Of a stretch of DNA of 64,000 bases, positions 48,697 through 57,465 are shown piece after piece; the stretch's first letter is position 1; every line of letters starts with the position of its first letter. The translations under genes were made by a program, and so were the position numbers. The notes beneath the pieces were generated by a model. It ran no database searches and was not told the DNA's origin. It saw only the letters and a program-made list of their open reading frames with translations. Source of the DNA: Bacteroidia bacterium 43-41 (GTDB taxonomy: Bacteria; Bacteroidota; Bacteroidia; Bacteroidales; Dysgonomonadaceae); contig MKTD01000046.1 in NCBI GenBank assembly GCA_001898165.1, positions 57,449 to 121,448 on the forward strand, given 5' to 3'.

Positions 48697-49314
48697 ATGG
48701 AAAAGAAAAACGAATATATCGATAGGCTGCTTCAGAAGTTACAAAGCCTTGAAGCAAGAGTTTCCGCCATCAAACGGGAAGAGTCCGTTCCTTTCTCTTT
48801 TTTTCGCGAGGCATTTCAGAAAGGGCAGGAGGTGATGAGCCTGCTCCATGAACTGGAAATGCTCCAGATAGAAGATATGAAACACCAGATGGAAAAACTG
48901 GTATTGTTCTTGTCGGAAAGTGAAAGCCGGACATCTGTTGAAGAAACTCGAAAAAATACTTACGCCCAAGGTATTGCTTTGCCCGCATATACCAATCCCA
49001 GAAATGTGGAAACGAAAAAAGAGGAGGTTGTCCCCGAAGAAGTTCCGGGCGTGCTTCGGTCGGTAAACGATGTTATTCAAACGCCACCTCCCAAGTTGGA
49101 TGTTAAACGCGGTTTGAGCCTGAACGACCGTTTTTATTTTCAGCGTGAGCTATTCGACAACGATCGTGAAGCGATGAACTCGGTGATGACCAGCCTGAAT
49201 GCTTTTGACAATTACGAGGAGATGGAACGGTATTTAAGGGAAAAAACCTCGTGGAATTTTAAGGATGAAAGGGTGAAAAGCTTTTTGGAGCTCTTGAAAA
49301 AGGGATTTGAGTGA
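48697..49314 (+). CDS. Conserved Bacteroidales protein of unknown function
   Basis: A 205-residue cytoplasmic protein. The N-terminal half is helical and probably coiled (YIDRLLQKLQSLEARVSAIK), the middle is Pro/Glu rich and likely disordered, and the C-terminal 70 residues are conserved: LSLNDRFYFQRELFDNDREA followed by MNSVMTSLNAFDNYEEMERY. I recognise that block from uncharacterised Bacteroidales proteins with no known function. It overlaps the edge of rsmI, so the two are translationally linked. Confidence 0.75.
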   Translation: MEKKNEYIDRLLQKLQSLEARVSAIKREESVPFSFFREAFQKGQEVMSLLHELEMLQIEDMKHQMEKLVLFLSESESRTSVEETRKNTYAQGIALPAYTNPRNVETKKEEVVPEEVPGVLRSVNDVIQTPPPKLDVKRGLSLNDRFYFQRELFDNDREAMNSVMTSLNAFDNYEEMERYLREKTSWNFKDERVKSFLELLKKGFE

Positions 49315-49316
49315 GA

Positions 49317-49994
49317 ATGGGTAAGTTAGTGGTTGTGCCGACTCCGATCGGGAATCTGGAAGATATGACGTTAAGAGCAGTTAACGTGCTGAAAAACTGC
49401 GACTTGATTCTTGCTGAAGATACGCGGACAAGTGGTTTCCTGCTGAAACATTTCGGCATTGAAACGCGAATGCAATCGCACCATAAGTTCAACGAACACC
49501 AAACGGCCATTCATATTGCGGAACGGATCAAAGCCGGAGAGACCATAGCCCTGATATCGGATGCCGGAACGCCGGCCATTTCCGATCCGGGATTCCTGCT
49601 TGTCCGTACCTGTGTGCAGGCAGATGTTGAGGTGGAATGCCTGCCGGGCGCCACAGCCTTTGTTCCCGCGCTGGTGATGTCGGGACTGCCCAATGACCGG
49701 TTTTGTTTCGAAGGCTTCCTGCCGCAGAAGAAAGGCAGGCAGACCCGATTGAAAGAGCTGGCGGAAGAGTCGCGGACGATGGTTTTTTATGAATCGCCTT
49801 ATCGGCTGGTAAAAACGCTGATACAACTGGCCGGATCCTTAGGTGCGGAGAGAAATGCCTCGGTCTCGCGTGAGATATCCAAAATATTCGGAGAAACCAT
49901 CCGGGGAACCTTATCGGAGCTAACCGCACATTTTACAGCCAATGAACCCAAAGGGGAATTTGTGATAATCGTAGAGGGAAATCAATCCAAATAG
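49317..49994 (+). CDS. rsmI: 16S rRNA (cytidine(1402)-2'-O)-methyltransferase RsmI
   Basis: About 225 residues of the tetrapyrrole methylase fold; methylates the 2'-O of C1402 in 16S rRNA with SAM. Conserved segments are VVPTPIGNLEDMTLRAVNVL, LAEDTRTSGFLLKHF, ALISDAGTPAISDPGFLLV and the late FVIIVEGN. The ATG at 49317 is preferred over a GTG at 49311 that overlaps the previous stop. It is slightly shorter than the E. coli protein (286), lacking the C-terminal extension, as in many Bacteroidetes. Confidence 0.94.
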   Translation: MGKLVVVPTPIGNLEDMTLRAVNVLKNCDLILAEDTRTSGFLLKHFGIETRMQSHHKFNEHQTAIHIAERIKAGETIALISDAGTPAISDPGFLLVRTCVQADVEVECLPGATAFVPALVMSGLPNDRFCFEGFLPQKKGRQTRLKELAEESRTMVFYESPYRLVKTLIQLAGSLGAERNASVSREISKIFGETIRGTLSELTAHFTANEPKGEFVIIVEGNQSK

Positions 49995-50078
49995 TTATGA
50001 GTTAGGAGAGCCTTGTTCTGATACAGGTTTAAACATTTTTGAAATAGATTCGTTTAATAACAATAAAAGCATTGAATT

Positions 50079-50945
50079 ATGAAAAAAGTATTCATTTTAT
50101 TACTCGGCGCAGGAGTTTTGTTTTCTTGTACCAATTTTGGGAAGAAAGTGACCGAATCCGAAGAATATCAAAAGCTGCAGGCAGAACGAGATTCGTTGCA
50201 GGCGGTTTTGAAAACATCGGATACCGAAACCCAGGAAATGATGGCTGTAATCGGTGAAGTTGAAGCAAATTTCGATAAAATCCGCGAAGCGGAAAAATAC
50301 ATTTCAACTCAATCTGCACAAAGCGGGGAGATGAATCAGGACACCAAAAAAAGAGTAACTGACAATTTCCAGATGATTCAGGAGATTTTGAGGCGGAACA
50401 AAACTCAATTGGCAGAACTGAATAAAAAGTACGCTTCCAGCAACAAGCAAGTTGCGTCATTACAGGCCACCATCGACCGATTGAACAAGGAGATGCAGGA
50501 AAGCTCTGCCAGGCTGGTTGTCTTGCAAGGTGAACTGTCTAAACGCGATGCGACCATTGCCCAATTGTCTAGCGACATCAGCGAATTGGCTCAACATGCC
50601 GAAGCGCAATCTTCCACCATCAAAGAGCAGGACAAGTCGTTGCACACTGCTTACTATGTGTTTGGCACAGCCAACGAATTGAAAGAACAAAAAATTCTTT
50701 CGGGCGGTTTCCTGAAATCTACCAAGGTCATGCAGGATACTTTTAACAAGGATTATTTCCTGCAAATTGATATCCGCGAAGTGACGGAAATACCTTTGTA
50801 CACTACCAAAGCCAAGCTTTGGTCAACCCATCCCGAAGGGACTTACGAGTTTGTAAAGGGGGCTAATGACAATCTTACTTTCCAGATTACCGATACTCAA
50901 CGGTTCTGGAGCCTTACGAAGTATTTGATTATTGAGGTGAATTAA
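50079..50945 (+). CDS. Coiled-coil lipoprotein of unknown function
   Basis: A 288-residue lipoprotein (GVLFSCTNFGKK, Cys17). Residues about 28-185 are a long coiled coil (heptads such as LQAERDSLQAVLK, LAELNKKYASSNKQVASLQA), followed by a compact C-terminal domain of about 100 residues beginning TAYYVFGTANELKEQKILSG, which is well conserved in Bacteroidales. No enzyme motif. Anchored to a membrane with its coiled coil extending into the periplasm, it could be a scaffold. A hairpin terminator follows. Confidence 0.8.
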   Translation: MKKVFILLLGAGVLFSCTNFGKKVTESEEYQKLQAERDSLQAVLKTSDTETQEMMAVIGEVEANFDKIREAEKYISTQSAQSGEMNQDTKKRVTDNFQMIQEILRRNKTQLAELNKKYASSNKQVASLQATIDRLNKEMQESSARLVVLQGELSKRDATIAQLSSDISELAQHAEAQSSTIKEQDKSLHTAYYVFGTANELKEQKILSGGFLKSTKVMQDTFNKDYFLQIDIREVTEIPLYTTKAKLWSTHPEGTYEFVKGANDNLTFQITDTQRFWSLTKYLIIEVN

Positions 50946-50967
50946 GAGGCAGTTTTTTTAAAAGTCA

Positions 50968-50998
50968 GCATCCTGGGCGTCTCTTTCGTTCAGGATGC
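50968..50998 (+). terminator. Hairpin after the coiled-coil lipoprotein gene
   Basis: Arms GCATCCTG (50968-50975) and CAGGATGC (50991-50998), perfect 8-bp stem with a 15-nt loop, 22 bp after the stop. No long T-run follows, so its strength as an intrinsic terminator is uncertain. Confidence 0.5.
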
Positions 50999-51009
50999 GT
51001 TGTCTAGAA

Positions 51010-51037
51010 ATCTTTATTCCTGATCCTTGGTTCTTGA
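51010..51037. repeat. Four degenerate 7-nt repeats immediately before the YjjG-type start codon
   Basis: Units ATCTTTA, TTCCTGA, TCCTTGG, TTCTTGA, ending one base before the ATG at 51039. They match the repeat family found before rsmD and replace any Shine-Dalgarno sequence. Confidence 0.6.
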
Positions 51038-51038
51038 A

Positions 51039-51731
51039 ATGAAATATAAAAATCTTTTTATCGACTTGGATGATACGTTGTGGGATATTCACCGGAACGG
51101 TAAGGAGTGTCTTGAAGAGATTTATTCGGATTACGGTTACGACAGGTTTTATCCCACGTTTGATGATTACTACAACGTATATATGCCATCCAATCATCAT
51201 TTGTGGAACTTATACCGCCTGGGTGAAATCAGGAAGGAGGAGTTGATTGTGGAACGCTTCCTGGTTCCGGTCAGGGAGTTTGGGATTAATGATGCGGAAT
51301 ATGCCAAATCGTTAAGCGACGATTTTTTGGAACGCACTACCCGAAAAACAAGGCTGATCGATGGAAGCATCGAGCTGTTGGATTACCTGAGGCCGAAATA
51401 CCGGATGCACATACTCAGCAATGGCTTTCGTGAAGTTCAGTTTAAGAAAATAGAAAACTCGGGCCTGCAGCCCTATTTCGACAAAATTATCCTTTCGGAA
51501 GACGCGGGGGTGAATAAACCGCATCCCGATATTTTTACTTATGCACTTAAAAATACCAACTCCCGCCGGAATGAAGCCCTGATGATCGGCGACAGCTGGG
51601 AGGCCGATATCGCCGGAGCGCAAAAAAGCCGTATCGCACAAATCTGGTTTAATCCTGCTCGTATTTCATCCGACGGATTTGAACCTACTTACACGGTGAA
51701 AACACTGGCCGAAATAAAAGAGATATTGTAA
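51039..51731 (+). CDS. yjjG: HAD-family noncanonical pyrimidine nucleotidase, YjjG type
   Basis: A 230-residue HAD phosphatase that probably dephosphorylates noncanonical pyrimidine nucleotides. HAD motif I is FIDLDDTLWDI (nucleophile and acid Asp), motif II LSNGFREVQF, motif III Lys in NKPHPDIF, motif IV MIGDSWEADIAGA. The cap (about 20-95) is of the YjjG/YfnB type. I chose the ATG at 51039; a TTG 12 bp upstream falls in the heptad repeat. Its stop is 1 bp from the convergent arginine deiminase. Confidence 0.87.
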   Translation: MKYKNLFIDLDDTLWDIHRNGKECLEEIYSDYGYDRFYPTFDDYYNVYMPSNHHLWNLYRLGEIRKEELIVERFLVPVREFGINDAEYAKSLSDDFLERTTRKTRLIDGSIELLDYLRPKYRMHILSNGFREVQFKKIENSGLQPYFDKIILSEDAGVNKPHPDIFTYALKNTNSRRNEALMIGDSWEADIAGAQKSRIAQIWFNPARISSDGFEPTYTVKTLAEIKEIL

Positions 51732-51732
51732 T

Positions 51733-52989
51733 TTACTGCCTCCTTAACGGCATGGTCATACATCTTGGCCCGCCACCACCGCGCGGGAGTTCGGACCCGT
51801 CGAGTGTAATGACGCATTTCCCGGAAGTTTCCATATCGAATTTCCCGCTGATCACATCTTTGGCGCGCACAATTTCGAACCCTTTCTTGTTCAATTCTTC
51901 CAATGTGTTAATGTTTCGGGCATACGAAAGCACTTTGCCCGGCTCAATCGCCAGGAAGTTGGCTCCGCTGTGCCATTGTTCCCGTTCCTGGTCCCAGTCA
52001 TCCGCTTTTCCACCGCAAATAACCGGCTCAATATCCATACCTAATCTTTTCAATGCTGCCGGAATATTGTTCATTTGCGAAATTTTGGCCACCTTCCCGT
52101 TCTCGATCTGGATATGTACGGTTTTATATGGGTTATTGTTTAATATCAGTGGCTTATAAACCATGGCAGTGTTTTTATCCAGGAAGGTGAATACCATGTC
52201 CAAATGGATAAACGACTCGGGTGTTTCCGGCAATTGTTGCACAATGACGTGTTTTTTGCATGGCTTCTCCTTGCACAGTTCCCTGATCAACAAATCGATA
52301 GCCTGCGGACTGGTGCGCGCTCCGCTTCCAATTAACAGGACATCTTCCCGTGCAACCAACAGATCGCCGCCTTCTATTTTTACTAACGGATTGTTTTGCG
52401 AGGCATCATACATATTTGTTATGCTGCCATTGAAAAACAGCCCGCTTTCGAAGATGGCTTCCATGATAAACGATTCCCGCATGCGCACCGCATTTGCCAT
52501 CTTGCAAACCAGCGACGTATTGCCAATGGTCACCGATGTGTCGCGCGTAAAGTAGAAATTGTATAAAGGTTGCAACGCATAATATTCTTCTTTCAGGAAA
52601 TCGGTCAGGGTTTTTACCTGCATCGGAAGCCCTTCGATCAATATTTTTGTCAACTGATTCGAGGGTAATTCCAGAAGATAATCGAGGTAGTCTTCCACTT
52701 GTTCTGTCACACAGATTTTTTGAAGCAACAAAAATCGCTGCTCGGGAATTTCGAGCACCTTTTCCAACAGGTCTGAAACTTCATACACCGAAGACGTTTT
52801 TTTCAATACACCTTGCAATTGTGTATATTCTTTTTGAGCGATGGACAGGTTCAGAATGTCGCTGTATAGTGCCCGTTGCGTGTTTTTCGGCGTCATGTTC
52901 TCCACTTCCGGGCCCGGGTAGTGCAACATTACCGCTTCCAGTTTTCCAATCTCCGACTGAACGTTTAAGGTGAGTTTGTTATTTGTCAT
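51733..52989 (-). CDS. arcA: Arginine deiminase
   Basis: A 418-residue enzyme of the amidinotransferase fold, converting arginine to citrulline and ammonia. Seen are FTRDTSVTIGN, LVKIEGGDLLVA, HLDMVFTFLD (catalytic His/Asp) and the C-terminal nucleophile Cys410 in GGGGPRCMTMPLRR. Length matches bacterial ArcA (about 405-418). No ornithine carbamoyltransferase or carbamate kinase is nearby, so it is not in a classic arc operon. It may still provide energy or nitrogen from arginine. The divergent gene is a predicted GTPase. Confidence 0.93.
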   Translation of the reverse strand: MTNNKLTLNVQSEIGKLEAVMLHYPGPEVENMTPKNTQRALYSDILNLSIAQKEYTQLQGVLKKTSSVYEVSDLLEKVLEIPEQRFLLLQKICVTEQVEDYLDYLLELPSNQLTKILIEGLPMQVKTLTDFLKEEYYALQPLYNFYFTRDTSVTIGNTSLVCKMANAVRMRESFIMEAIFESGLFFNGSITNMYDASQNNPLVKIEGGDLLVAREDVLLIGSGARTSPQAIDLLIRELCKEKPCKKHVIVQQLPETPESFIHLDMVFTFLDKNTAMVYKPLILNNNPYKTVHIQIENGKVAKISQMNNIPAALKRLGMDIEPVICGGKADDWDQEREQWHSGANFLAIEPGKVLSYARNINTLEELNKKGFEIVRAKDVISGKFDMETSGKCVITLDGSELPRGGGGPRCMTMPLRRQ

Positions 52990-53014
52990 AATACGTGTGA
53001 TTTGCTTTAAAAGA

Positions 53015-53022
53015 CAAAAATA
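53015..53022 (-). promoter_or_regulatory. -7 promoter box upstream of arcA
   Basis: TATTTTTG on the minus strand matches TAnnTTTG, 26 bp before the arcA ATG. No clear -33 TTTG was seen at the ideal distance. Confidence 0.4.
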
Positions 53023-53151
53023 GTAATATTTCAGTTATCAGGCCTTTTTGTTTACCTCGTTTTTACAATCGGCAGCTTTCAGTTTGTCAAATAAAAATAT
53101 TTATTCCCAAAAAAATAAACCGGAAAATTATCTTTTTGATAAAAAATAGTG

Positions 53152-53159
53152 TACCTTTG
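53152..53159 (+). promoter_or_regulatory. -7 promoter box upstream of the COG2403-type GTPase
   Basis: TACCTTTG is an exact TAnnTTTG match, 35 bp before the ATG at 53194. A TTTTTG lies 14 bp upstream, too close for an ideal -33 element. Confidence 0.48.
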
Positions 53160-53193
53160 CTTTTGAAAATTAACTAATCTAATCTTTATTGTT

Positions 53194-54534
53194 ATGAAAA
53201 GAAATGCCATTATCATTGGAGCAGCCGGAAGAGACTTCCATAACTTCAACACGTTTTTCAGAGGAAATGAGGATTACAATGTCGTTGCTTTTACAGCAGC
53301 ACAGATTCCTTATATCGACGGAAGAGTATATCCTGCCGTTCTGGCGGGAAAAGAACTCTATCCCGAAGGAATCCCCATTGTACTGGAATCTGAATTGCCC
53401 GGGTTAATCAAAGAAAAAAATGTACACGACTGTATTTTTTCCTACAGCGATGTACCTTATCCGAAACTGATGCATTTGAGTGCGATTGTGAACGCTGCCG
53501 GAGCCAACTTTATCTTGTTGGGACCGGGTGAAACCATGATCAGGAGTACTAAACCTGTAATTGCTGTAGTTGCTACGCGGACGGGATGCGGTAAATCGCA
53601 AACGTCGAGGGCTGTAGTAGAAGATTTGATGAAGCGCGGGTTAAGAGTGATCGCCGTACGCCATCCGATGCCTTACGGCGATTTGGCGGCACAGGCTGTG
53701 CAACGTTTTGCCACGGTGGACGATCTGAAAAAGCACAAATGCACTATAGAAGAGATGGAAGAATACGAACCGCACGTGGTCAGAGGCAATGTCATTTATG
53801 CGGGGGTCGATTACGAAAAGATTTTACGTCAGGCCGAAGAAGACCCTGACGGGTGCGATGTGATCTTGTGGGATGGAGGGAACAACGATTTCTCATTTTA
53901 CAAACCCGATCTTACTATTACCGTTGCCGACCCGCACCGCGCCGGAGCTGAAATGAATTATTACCCCGGAGAAGTGAATTTAAGACTTGCCGATGTAGTG
54001 GTTATCAATAAGATGGATACGGCATCCCCGGAAGGCATCCGGACCGTTCGGGAGAACATTGCAAAGGCAAATCCAAAAGCGGTAGTAATTGACGCAGCCA
54101 GTCCCGTCAGGGTGGATAATCCCGAATTAATACGGGGAAAGCGTTGCTTGGTTGTCGAAGACGGGCCTACGTTGACGCACGGCGAAATGAAAATAGGTGC
54201 GGGAACCGTTGCTGCTCAAAAATACGGATGTTCGGAGCAAATTGATCCGCGTCCTTTTGTAGTGGGTGAATTAGCGAATACGTTCTCTATCTATCCTCAG
54301 ATCGGCACTATCCTGCCGGCAATGGGTTACAGCGACCAACAACTGAAAGACTTGGAAACCACCATTAACCATACCGATTGCGATACGGTTGTCATTGGGA
54401 CTCCCATCGATTTGAACCGACTGATAGATATCCAAAAACCGGTTGTGCGGGTTCATTACGATTTACAGGAAATCGGCACTCCCACCCTGAAAGAGGTGTT
54501 AGACGATTTTGTGAAGAAACATAATTTGGGATAA
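53194..54534 (+). CDS. Cyclic 2,3-diphosphoglycerate synthetase-like GTPase (COG2403 type)
   Basis: A 446-residue protein. The N-terminal 120 residues form a Rossmann-like domain (AIIIGAAGRDFHNFNTFFRG); then a P-loop RTGCGKSQTSRAV (about residue 127) and a GTP-specificity NKMD motif (VVINKMDTASPE). This combination is found in a group annotated as predicted GTPases related to archaeal cyclic 2,3-diphosphoglycerate synthetase. The reaction in bacteria is not established to my knowledge. The intergenic region is shared with the divergent arginine deiminase, a pairing that may reflect a role in amino acid or carbamoyl metabolism. Confidence 0.82.
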   Translation: MKRNAIIIGAAGRDFHNFNTFFRGNEDYNVVAFTAAQIPYIDGRVYPAVLAGKELYPEGIPIVLESELPGLIKEKNVHDCIFSYSDVPYPKLMHLSAIVNAAGANFILLGPGETMIRSTKPVIAVVATRTGCGKSQTSRAVVEDLMKRGLRVIAVRHPMPYGDLAAQAVQRFATVDDLKKHKCTIEEMEEYEPHVVRGNVIYAGVDYEKILRQAEEDPDGCDVILWDGGNNDFSFYKPDLTITVADPHRAGAEMNYYPGEVNLRLADVVVINKMDTASPEGIRTVRENIAKANPKAVVIDAASPVRVDNPELIRGKRCLVVEDGPTLTHGEMKIGAGTVAAQKYGCSEQIDPRPFVVGELANTFSIYPQIGTILPAMGYSDQQLKDLETTINHTDCDTVVIGTPIDLNRLIDIQKPVVRVHYDLQEIGTPTLKEVLDDFVKKHNLG

Positions 54535-54540
54535 AATTAA

Positions 54541-54578
54541 ATTCAGCCGGGAACAACGCGGTCCGTTTCCGGCTGAAT
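54541..54578. terminator. Bidirectional terminator between the GTPase and flavodoxin genes
   Basis: Arms ATTCAGCCGG (54541-54550) and CCGGCTGAAT (54569-54578), perfect 10-bp stem, extendable by GAAAC pairing with one bulge, between two convergent genes. It is flanked by TTAAAT and TTAATT on either side. Confidence 0.65.
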
Positions 54579-54581
54579 GGC

Positions 54582-55088
54582 TTAATTGAGGTACTTTTTC
54601 AGCGATTCTGTCCACTTCTCGATGCGCCCGTCGGTGAGATCGGCATCGTTATCGTCATCCAGCGGCAATCCCACAAAGACACCTTTTATCAATGCTCTGG
54701 AGTAATCGAAATGATAGCCTTCGGGAGAGACTTCACCAACAATCGTGGCTCCTCTTTTCGAGACCGTTTCGTATAAGATACCCATCGCATCTACAAACGA
54801 ATCGGGGTAAATGAACGAATCGCCAAGCCCGAAAAGGGCGACGGTTTTACCCGTTAAATCCATTTTTTCCAGCTTGTGGTAGAAATCAGACCAGTCGTCC
54901 TGCAAATCCTTCACTCCCCAAGTTGAAATACCGAGGATAAGCACATCGTGTGAGTGAAAGGCTTCTTCATCGCCATCATAAATATCGACCAATGCCGGAG
55001 AATATTCCGATAGCCTTTCAGCGATTTTTTCAGCAGCTCTTTTTGTATTCTCGGTGCTGGAACCGTATATTATTGCTATTGACTTCAT
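54582..55088 (-). CDS. fldA: Flavodoxin, long-chain type
   Basis: A 168-residue FMN electron carrier. The FMN phosphate loop is IYGSSTENTKRAAEKIAERL, the 50s-loop region STWGVKDLQDDW provides the Trp that stacks on FMN, and ALFGLGDSFIYPDSF follows. Length and the inserted loop in the last strand mark the long-chain class. It likely serves pyruvate or radical-SAM redox reactions in an anaerobe. It has its own promoter and a terminator shared with the convergent gene. Confidence 0.93.
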   Translation of the reverse strand: MKSIAIIYGSSTENTKRAAEKIAERLSEYSPALVDIYDGDEEAFHSHDVLILGISTWGVKDLQDDWSDFYHKLEKMDLTGKTVALFGLGDSFIYPDSFVDAMGILYETVSKRGATIVGEVSPEGYHFDYSRALIKGVFVGLPLDDDNDADLTDGRIEKWTESLKKYLN

Positions 55089-55185
55089 ATGATGATACTG
55101 CTTTTTGTTCGGAGCGGGTGTATACTGTTTTGAGTGAGTGACGTATATCCGTTTCCTAACCGTGATTTTAATTTTGTTGATAATA

Positions 55186-55215
55186 CAAAGTTAATATAAG
55201 TTTTAAAACAGCCAA
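55186..55215 (-). promoter_or_regulatory. Promoter of the flavodoxin gene
   Basis: On the minus strand a -7 box TAACTTTG (55193-55186) is preceded by TTG (55215-55213) with 19 bp between, the canonical Bacteroidetes spacing. The leader would be about 90 nt. Confidence 0.6.
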
Positions 55216-55575
55216 GCATCACGGACGGAAATATTGGTAAGATTACTTTATACTGCAAAAAAGCAGCAACTTCTAAAAGGCAGGGTACGCATATACACTA
55301 TCGGGGGTACTTGCGAGAGTTAATTTAAAAATAATTAAGGATGTATTTCCTGTTTTTTTGCGAAAGTTAACAGCACCTTTTGTTTCTTCTTTATTAATTT
55401 TGTATAGCTGTTTTCGCAGCTTTCATTTTAAACAACGGACATTTATATTTTACAACACTGTTTTTCAAATTGCTTTGCGCCGTTATCGCTTAGCGGAAAT
55501 TCAAGTGTATTCCCGTGCGGTATAGGCTATAATATTTCTAATAATATATTGTAATATCGTAATTGTGAATGAGCT
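55216..55575. other. AT-rich intergenic region with a candidate plus-strand promoter
   Basis: The non-coding stretch between flavodoxin and the NEW3 gene is 487 bp in all. A TAATTTTG box at 55395-55402 matches the -7 consensus and is followed by a small hairpin (AGCTG at 55406-55410, CAGCT at 55417-55421), which would leave a leader of about 165 nt before the ATG at 55576. No gene or recognised riboswitch fold was seen. Confidence 0.4.
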
Positions 55576-56724
55576 ATGATGAAATGTAAATTAAAATTTT
55601 TAATGTTATTTGTTGTTGTTATGGGTTTTGTAGCCCTGTTGCATGCAGAGGAAACGGAAAAACGCATGCTGTTGTACACTCCCTATACCAAAATATCCGT
55701 ACCGCCGGGAGAAACTATTAATTACAGTATCGATGTCGTTAATAACACGGAGGGTTTGCAAACCCCGGATATTTATGTTATGGGCATTCCCCACGGGTGG
55801 AAATCGGAAATGAAATCAGGCAGTTATATCGTCAATCAACTTGCCGTTATGCCCAACGATAAAAAAACGTTTAATCTTCAGGTGACTGTCCCGTTGCAGG
55901 TAAACCGGGGAACTTACCGCTTTGTGGTACATGCCGGTAACGAAGCCGAACTCCCGCTTTCCGTAATGGTATCCTCTCAAGGGACTTATAAGACGGAATT
56001 CACTACCGATCAACCCAATATGCAGGGTAACTCCAAATCGAATTTCAACTTCAACGCCAACCTGAATAATAAGACAGCCGAAACTCAATTGTATGCCTTG
56101 ATTGCTGCCGCACCGAGAGGCTGGAATGTTATTTTCCGCGCCAACGGAAAACAGGCTACGTCGGCACAGGTGGAACCGAATTCCACTGAAAACATCAGTA
56201 TAGAAATCACACCTCCCGGCAATGTGGAAGCGGGAACCTATAAAATTCCCATCAAAGCCACTACAGGTTCTGCTTCGGGCGAACTGGAACTCGAAGTGGT
56301 CGTGACCGGGTCTTATGATATGGAACTTACGACTCCGAGGGGATTATTGAGTTCCGATATCACGGCCGGTGATACAAAACGCATCGATTTGGTGGTGAAT
56401 AACACCGGATCGGCAGAACTGAAAGATGTCAGGCTGTCGTCGAGTAAGCCTGAAGGATGGGAAGTCAGCTTCGAACCGACTGCCGTGGAAACGCTCAAAG
56501 CGGGCGAGAGCGTGGATGTGCAAGCTGTTGTGAGAGCGTCTAAAAAAGCTATCCCCGGCGATTATGTGATGAACATCAGTGCCAATACACCGGAAACAGG
56601 CAAGAGCGTCAGTTTCAGAATGACGGTGAAGACGCCGCTGCTTTGGGGATGGATCGGGATCGGCATTATCGTTGTGGTGTGTGGAACGATCTTCTATCTG
56701 TTTCGAAAATACGGGAGGAGGTAA
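55576..56724 (+). CDS. NEW3-domain membrane-anchored protein associated with an ABC exporter
   Basis: A 382-residue protein with a signal peptide (about 1-24), three repeats of about 100 residues each of the NEW3/alpha-galactosidase-associated Ig-like type (PPGETINYSIDVVNN, NSTENISIEITPPG, KAGESVDVQAVVRA), and a C-terminal membrane helix (about 355-375, GWIGIGIIVVVCGTIFYLF) with a basic tail. The repeats would lie outside the cytoplasmic membrane. It is followed at 3 bp by an ABC ATPase and then a permease, so it is probably a partner of that transporter. Confidence 0.83.
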   Translation: MMKCKLKFLMLFVVVMGFVALLHAEETEKRMLLYTPYTKISVPPGETINYSIDVVNNTEGLQTPDIYVMGIPHGWKSEMKSGSYIVNQLAVMPNDKKTFNLQVTVPLQVNRGTYRFVVHAGNEAELPLSVMVSSQGTYKTEFTTDQPNMQGNSKSNFNFNANLNNKTAETQLYALIAAAPRGWNVIFRANGKQATSAQVEPNSTENISIEITPPGNVEAGTYKIPIKATTGSASGELELEVVVTGSYDMELTTPRGLLSSDITAGDTKRIDLVVNNTGSAELKDVRLSSSKPEGWEVSFEPTAVETLKAGESVDVQAVVRASKKAIPGDYVMNISANTPETGKSVSFRMTVKTPLLWGWIGIGIIVVVCGTIFYLFRKYGRR

Positions 56725-56727
56725 ACA

Positions 56728-57465
56728 ATGTCTCAACAAGTGATAGAGTTGACCGGCCTATCAAAACGGTATGGGAATTTCACGGCTGTCGATAACCTCC
56801 ATCTGGAGATACGAAAAGGGGAGATTTTCGGACTGCTCGGACCGAACGGAGCAGGGAAATCAACTACCATCCTGATGATATTGGGCCTGACCGAGCCGTC
56901 CGAAGGAAGCGTTTCGGTTTGTGGAATAAACTCCACTACCCATCCGGTCGAGGTGAAGCGGAAAGTGGGATATCTTCCCGAGGATGTTGGTTTCTATGAA
57001 GATATGACGGGAATGGAAAATCTTGTCTATACGGCTAGCCTGAACGGGATCCCCCGCCCCGAAGCCTGTGAAAAAGCCGCTTTGCTACTCAATCGCGTAG
57101 GATTGGGCGGCGAGATGAAGAAACGGACGGGGAAGTATTCAAAAGGGATGCGGCAAAGACTCGGATTGGCCGATGTCCTGATCAAAGATCCGGAAATTAT
57201 TATTCTCGACGAACCTACTTCTGGAATCGATCCCGCAGGCGTACAGGATTTTATCCACCTGATCCTGCATTTAAGCCACGAAAACGGACTGACGGTACTC
57301 TTTTCATCGCACCACCTGAATCAGGTACAGCAGGTGTGCGACCGGGTCGGATTGTTCGATAAAGGGCGCCTGCTCACCGTGATCGATATAAACGAACTGC
57401 ATAAAAAGCCGGGTGAACTGGAAGAAATGTATAATCGTTATCTGGGAGGAAATAAACATGAATAG
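56728..57465 (+). CDS. ABC-2 type transporter ATP-binding protein
   Basis: A 245-residue ABC ATPase with Walker A GPNGAGKST (about 40), signature YSKGMRQRLGLADVL in place of LSGGQ, Walker B IIILDEPTSGID and the H-loop FSSHHLNQV. This subtype (CcmA/NatA/NosF-like) powers export or assembly through ABC-2 permeases. It is preceded by an unusually strong Shine-Dalgarno sequence for this genome (GGGAGGAGG about 8 bp before the ATG). It overlaps the permease gene by eight bases. Confidence 0.92.
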   Translation: MSQQVIELTGLSKRYGNFTAVDNLHLEIRKGEIFGLLGPNGAGKSTTILMILGLTEPSEGSVSVCGINSTTHPVEVKRKVGYLPEDVGFYEDMTGMENLVYTASLNGIPRPEACEKAALLLNRVGLGGEMKKRTGKYSKGMRQRLGLADVLIKDPEIIILDEPTSGIDPAGVQDFIHLILHLSHENGLTVLFSSHHLNQVQQVCDRVGLFDKGRLLTVIDINELHKKPGELEEMYNRYLGGNKHE

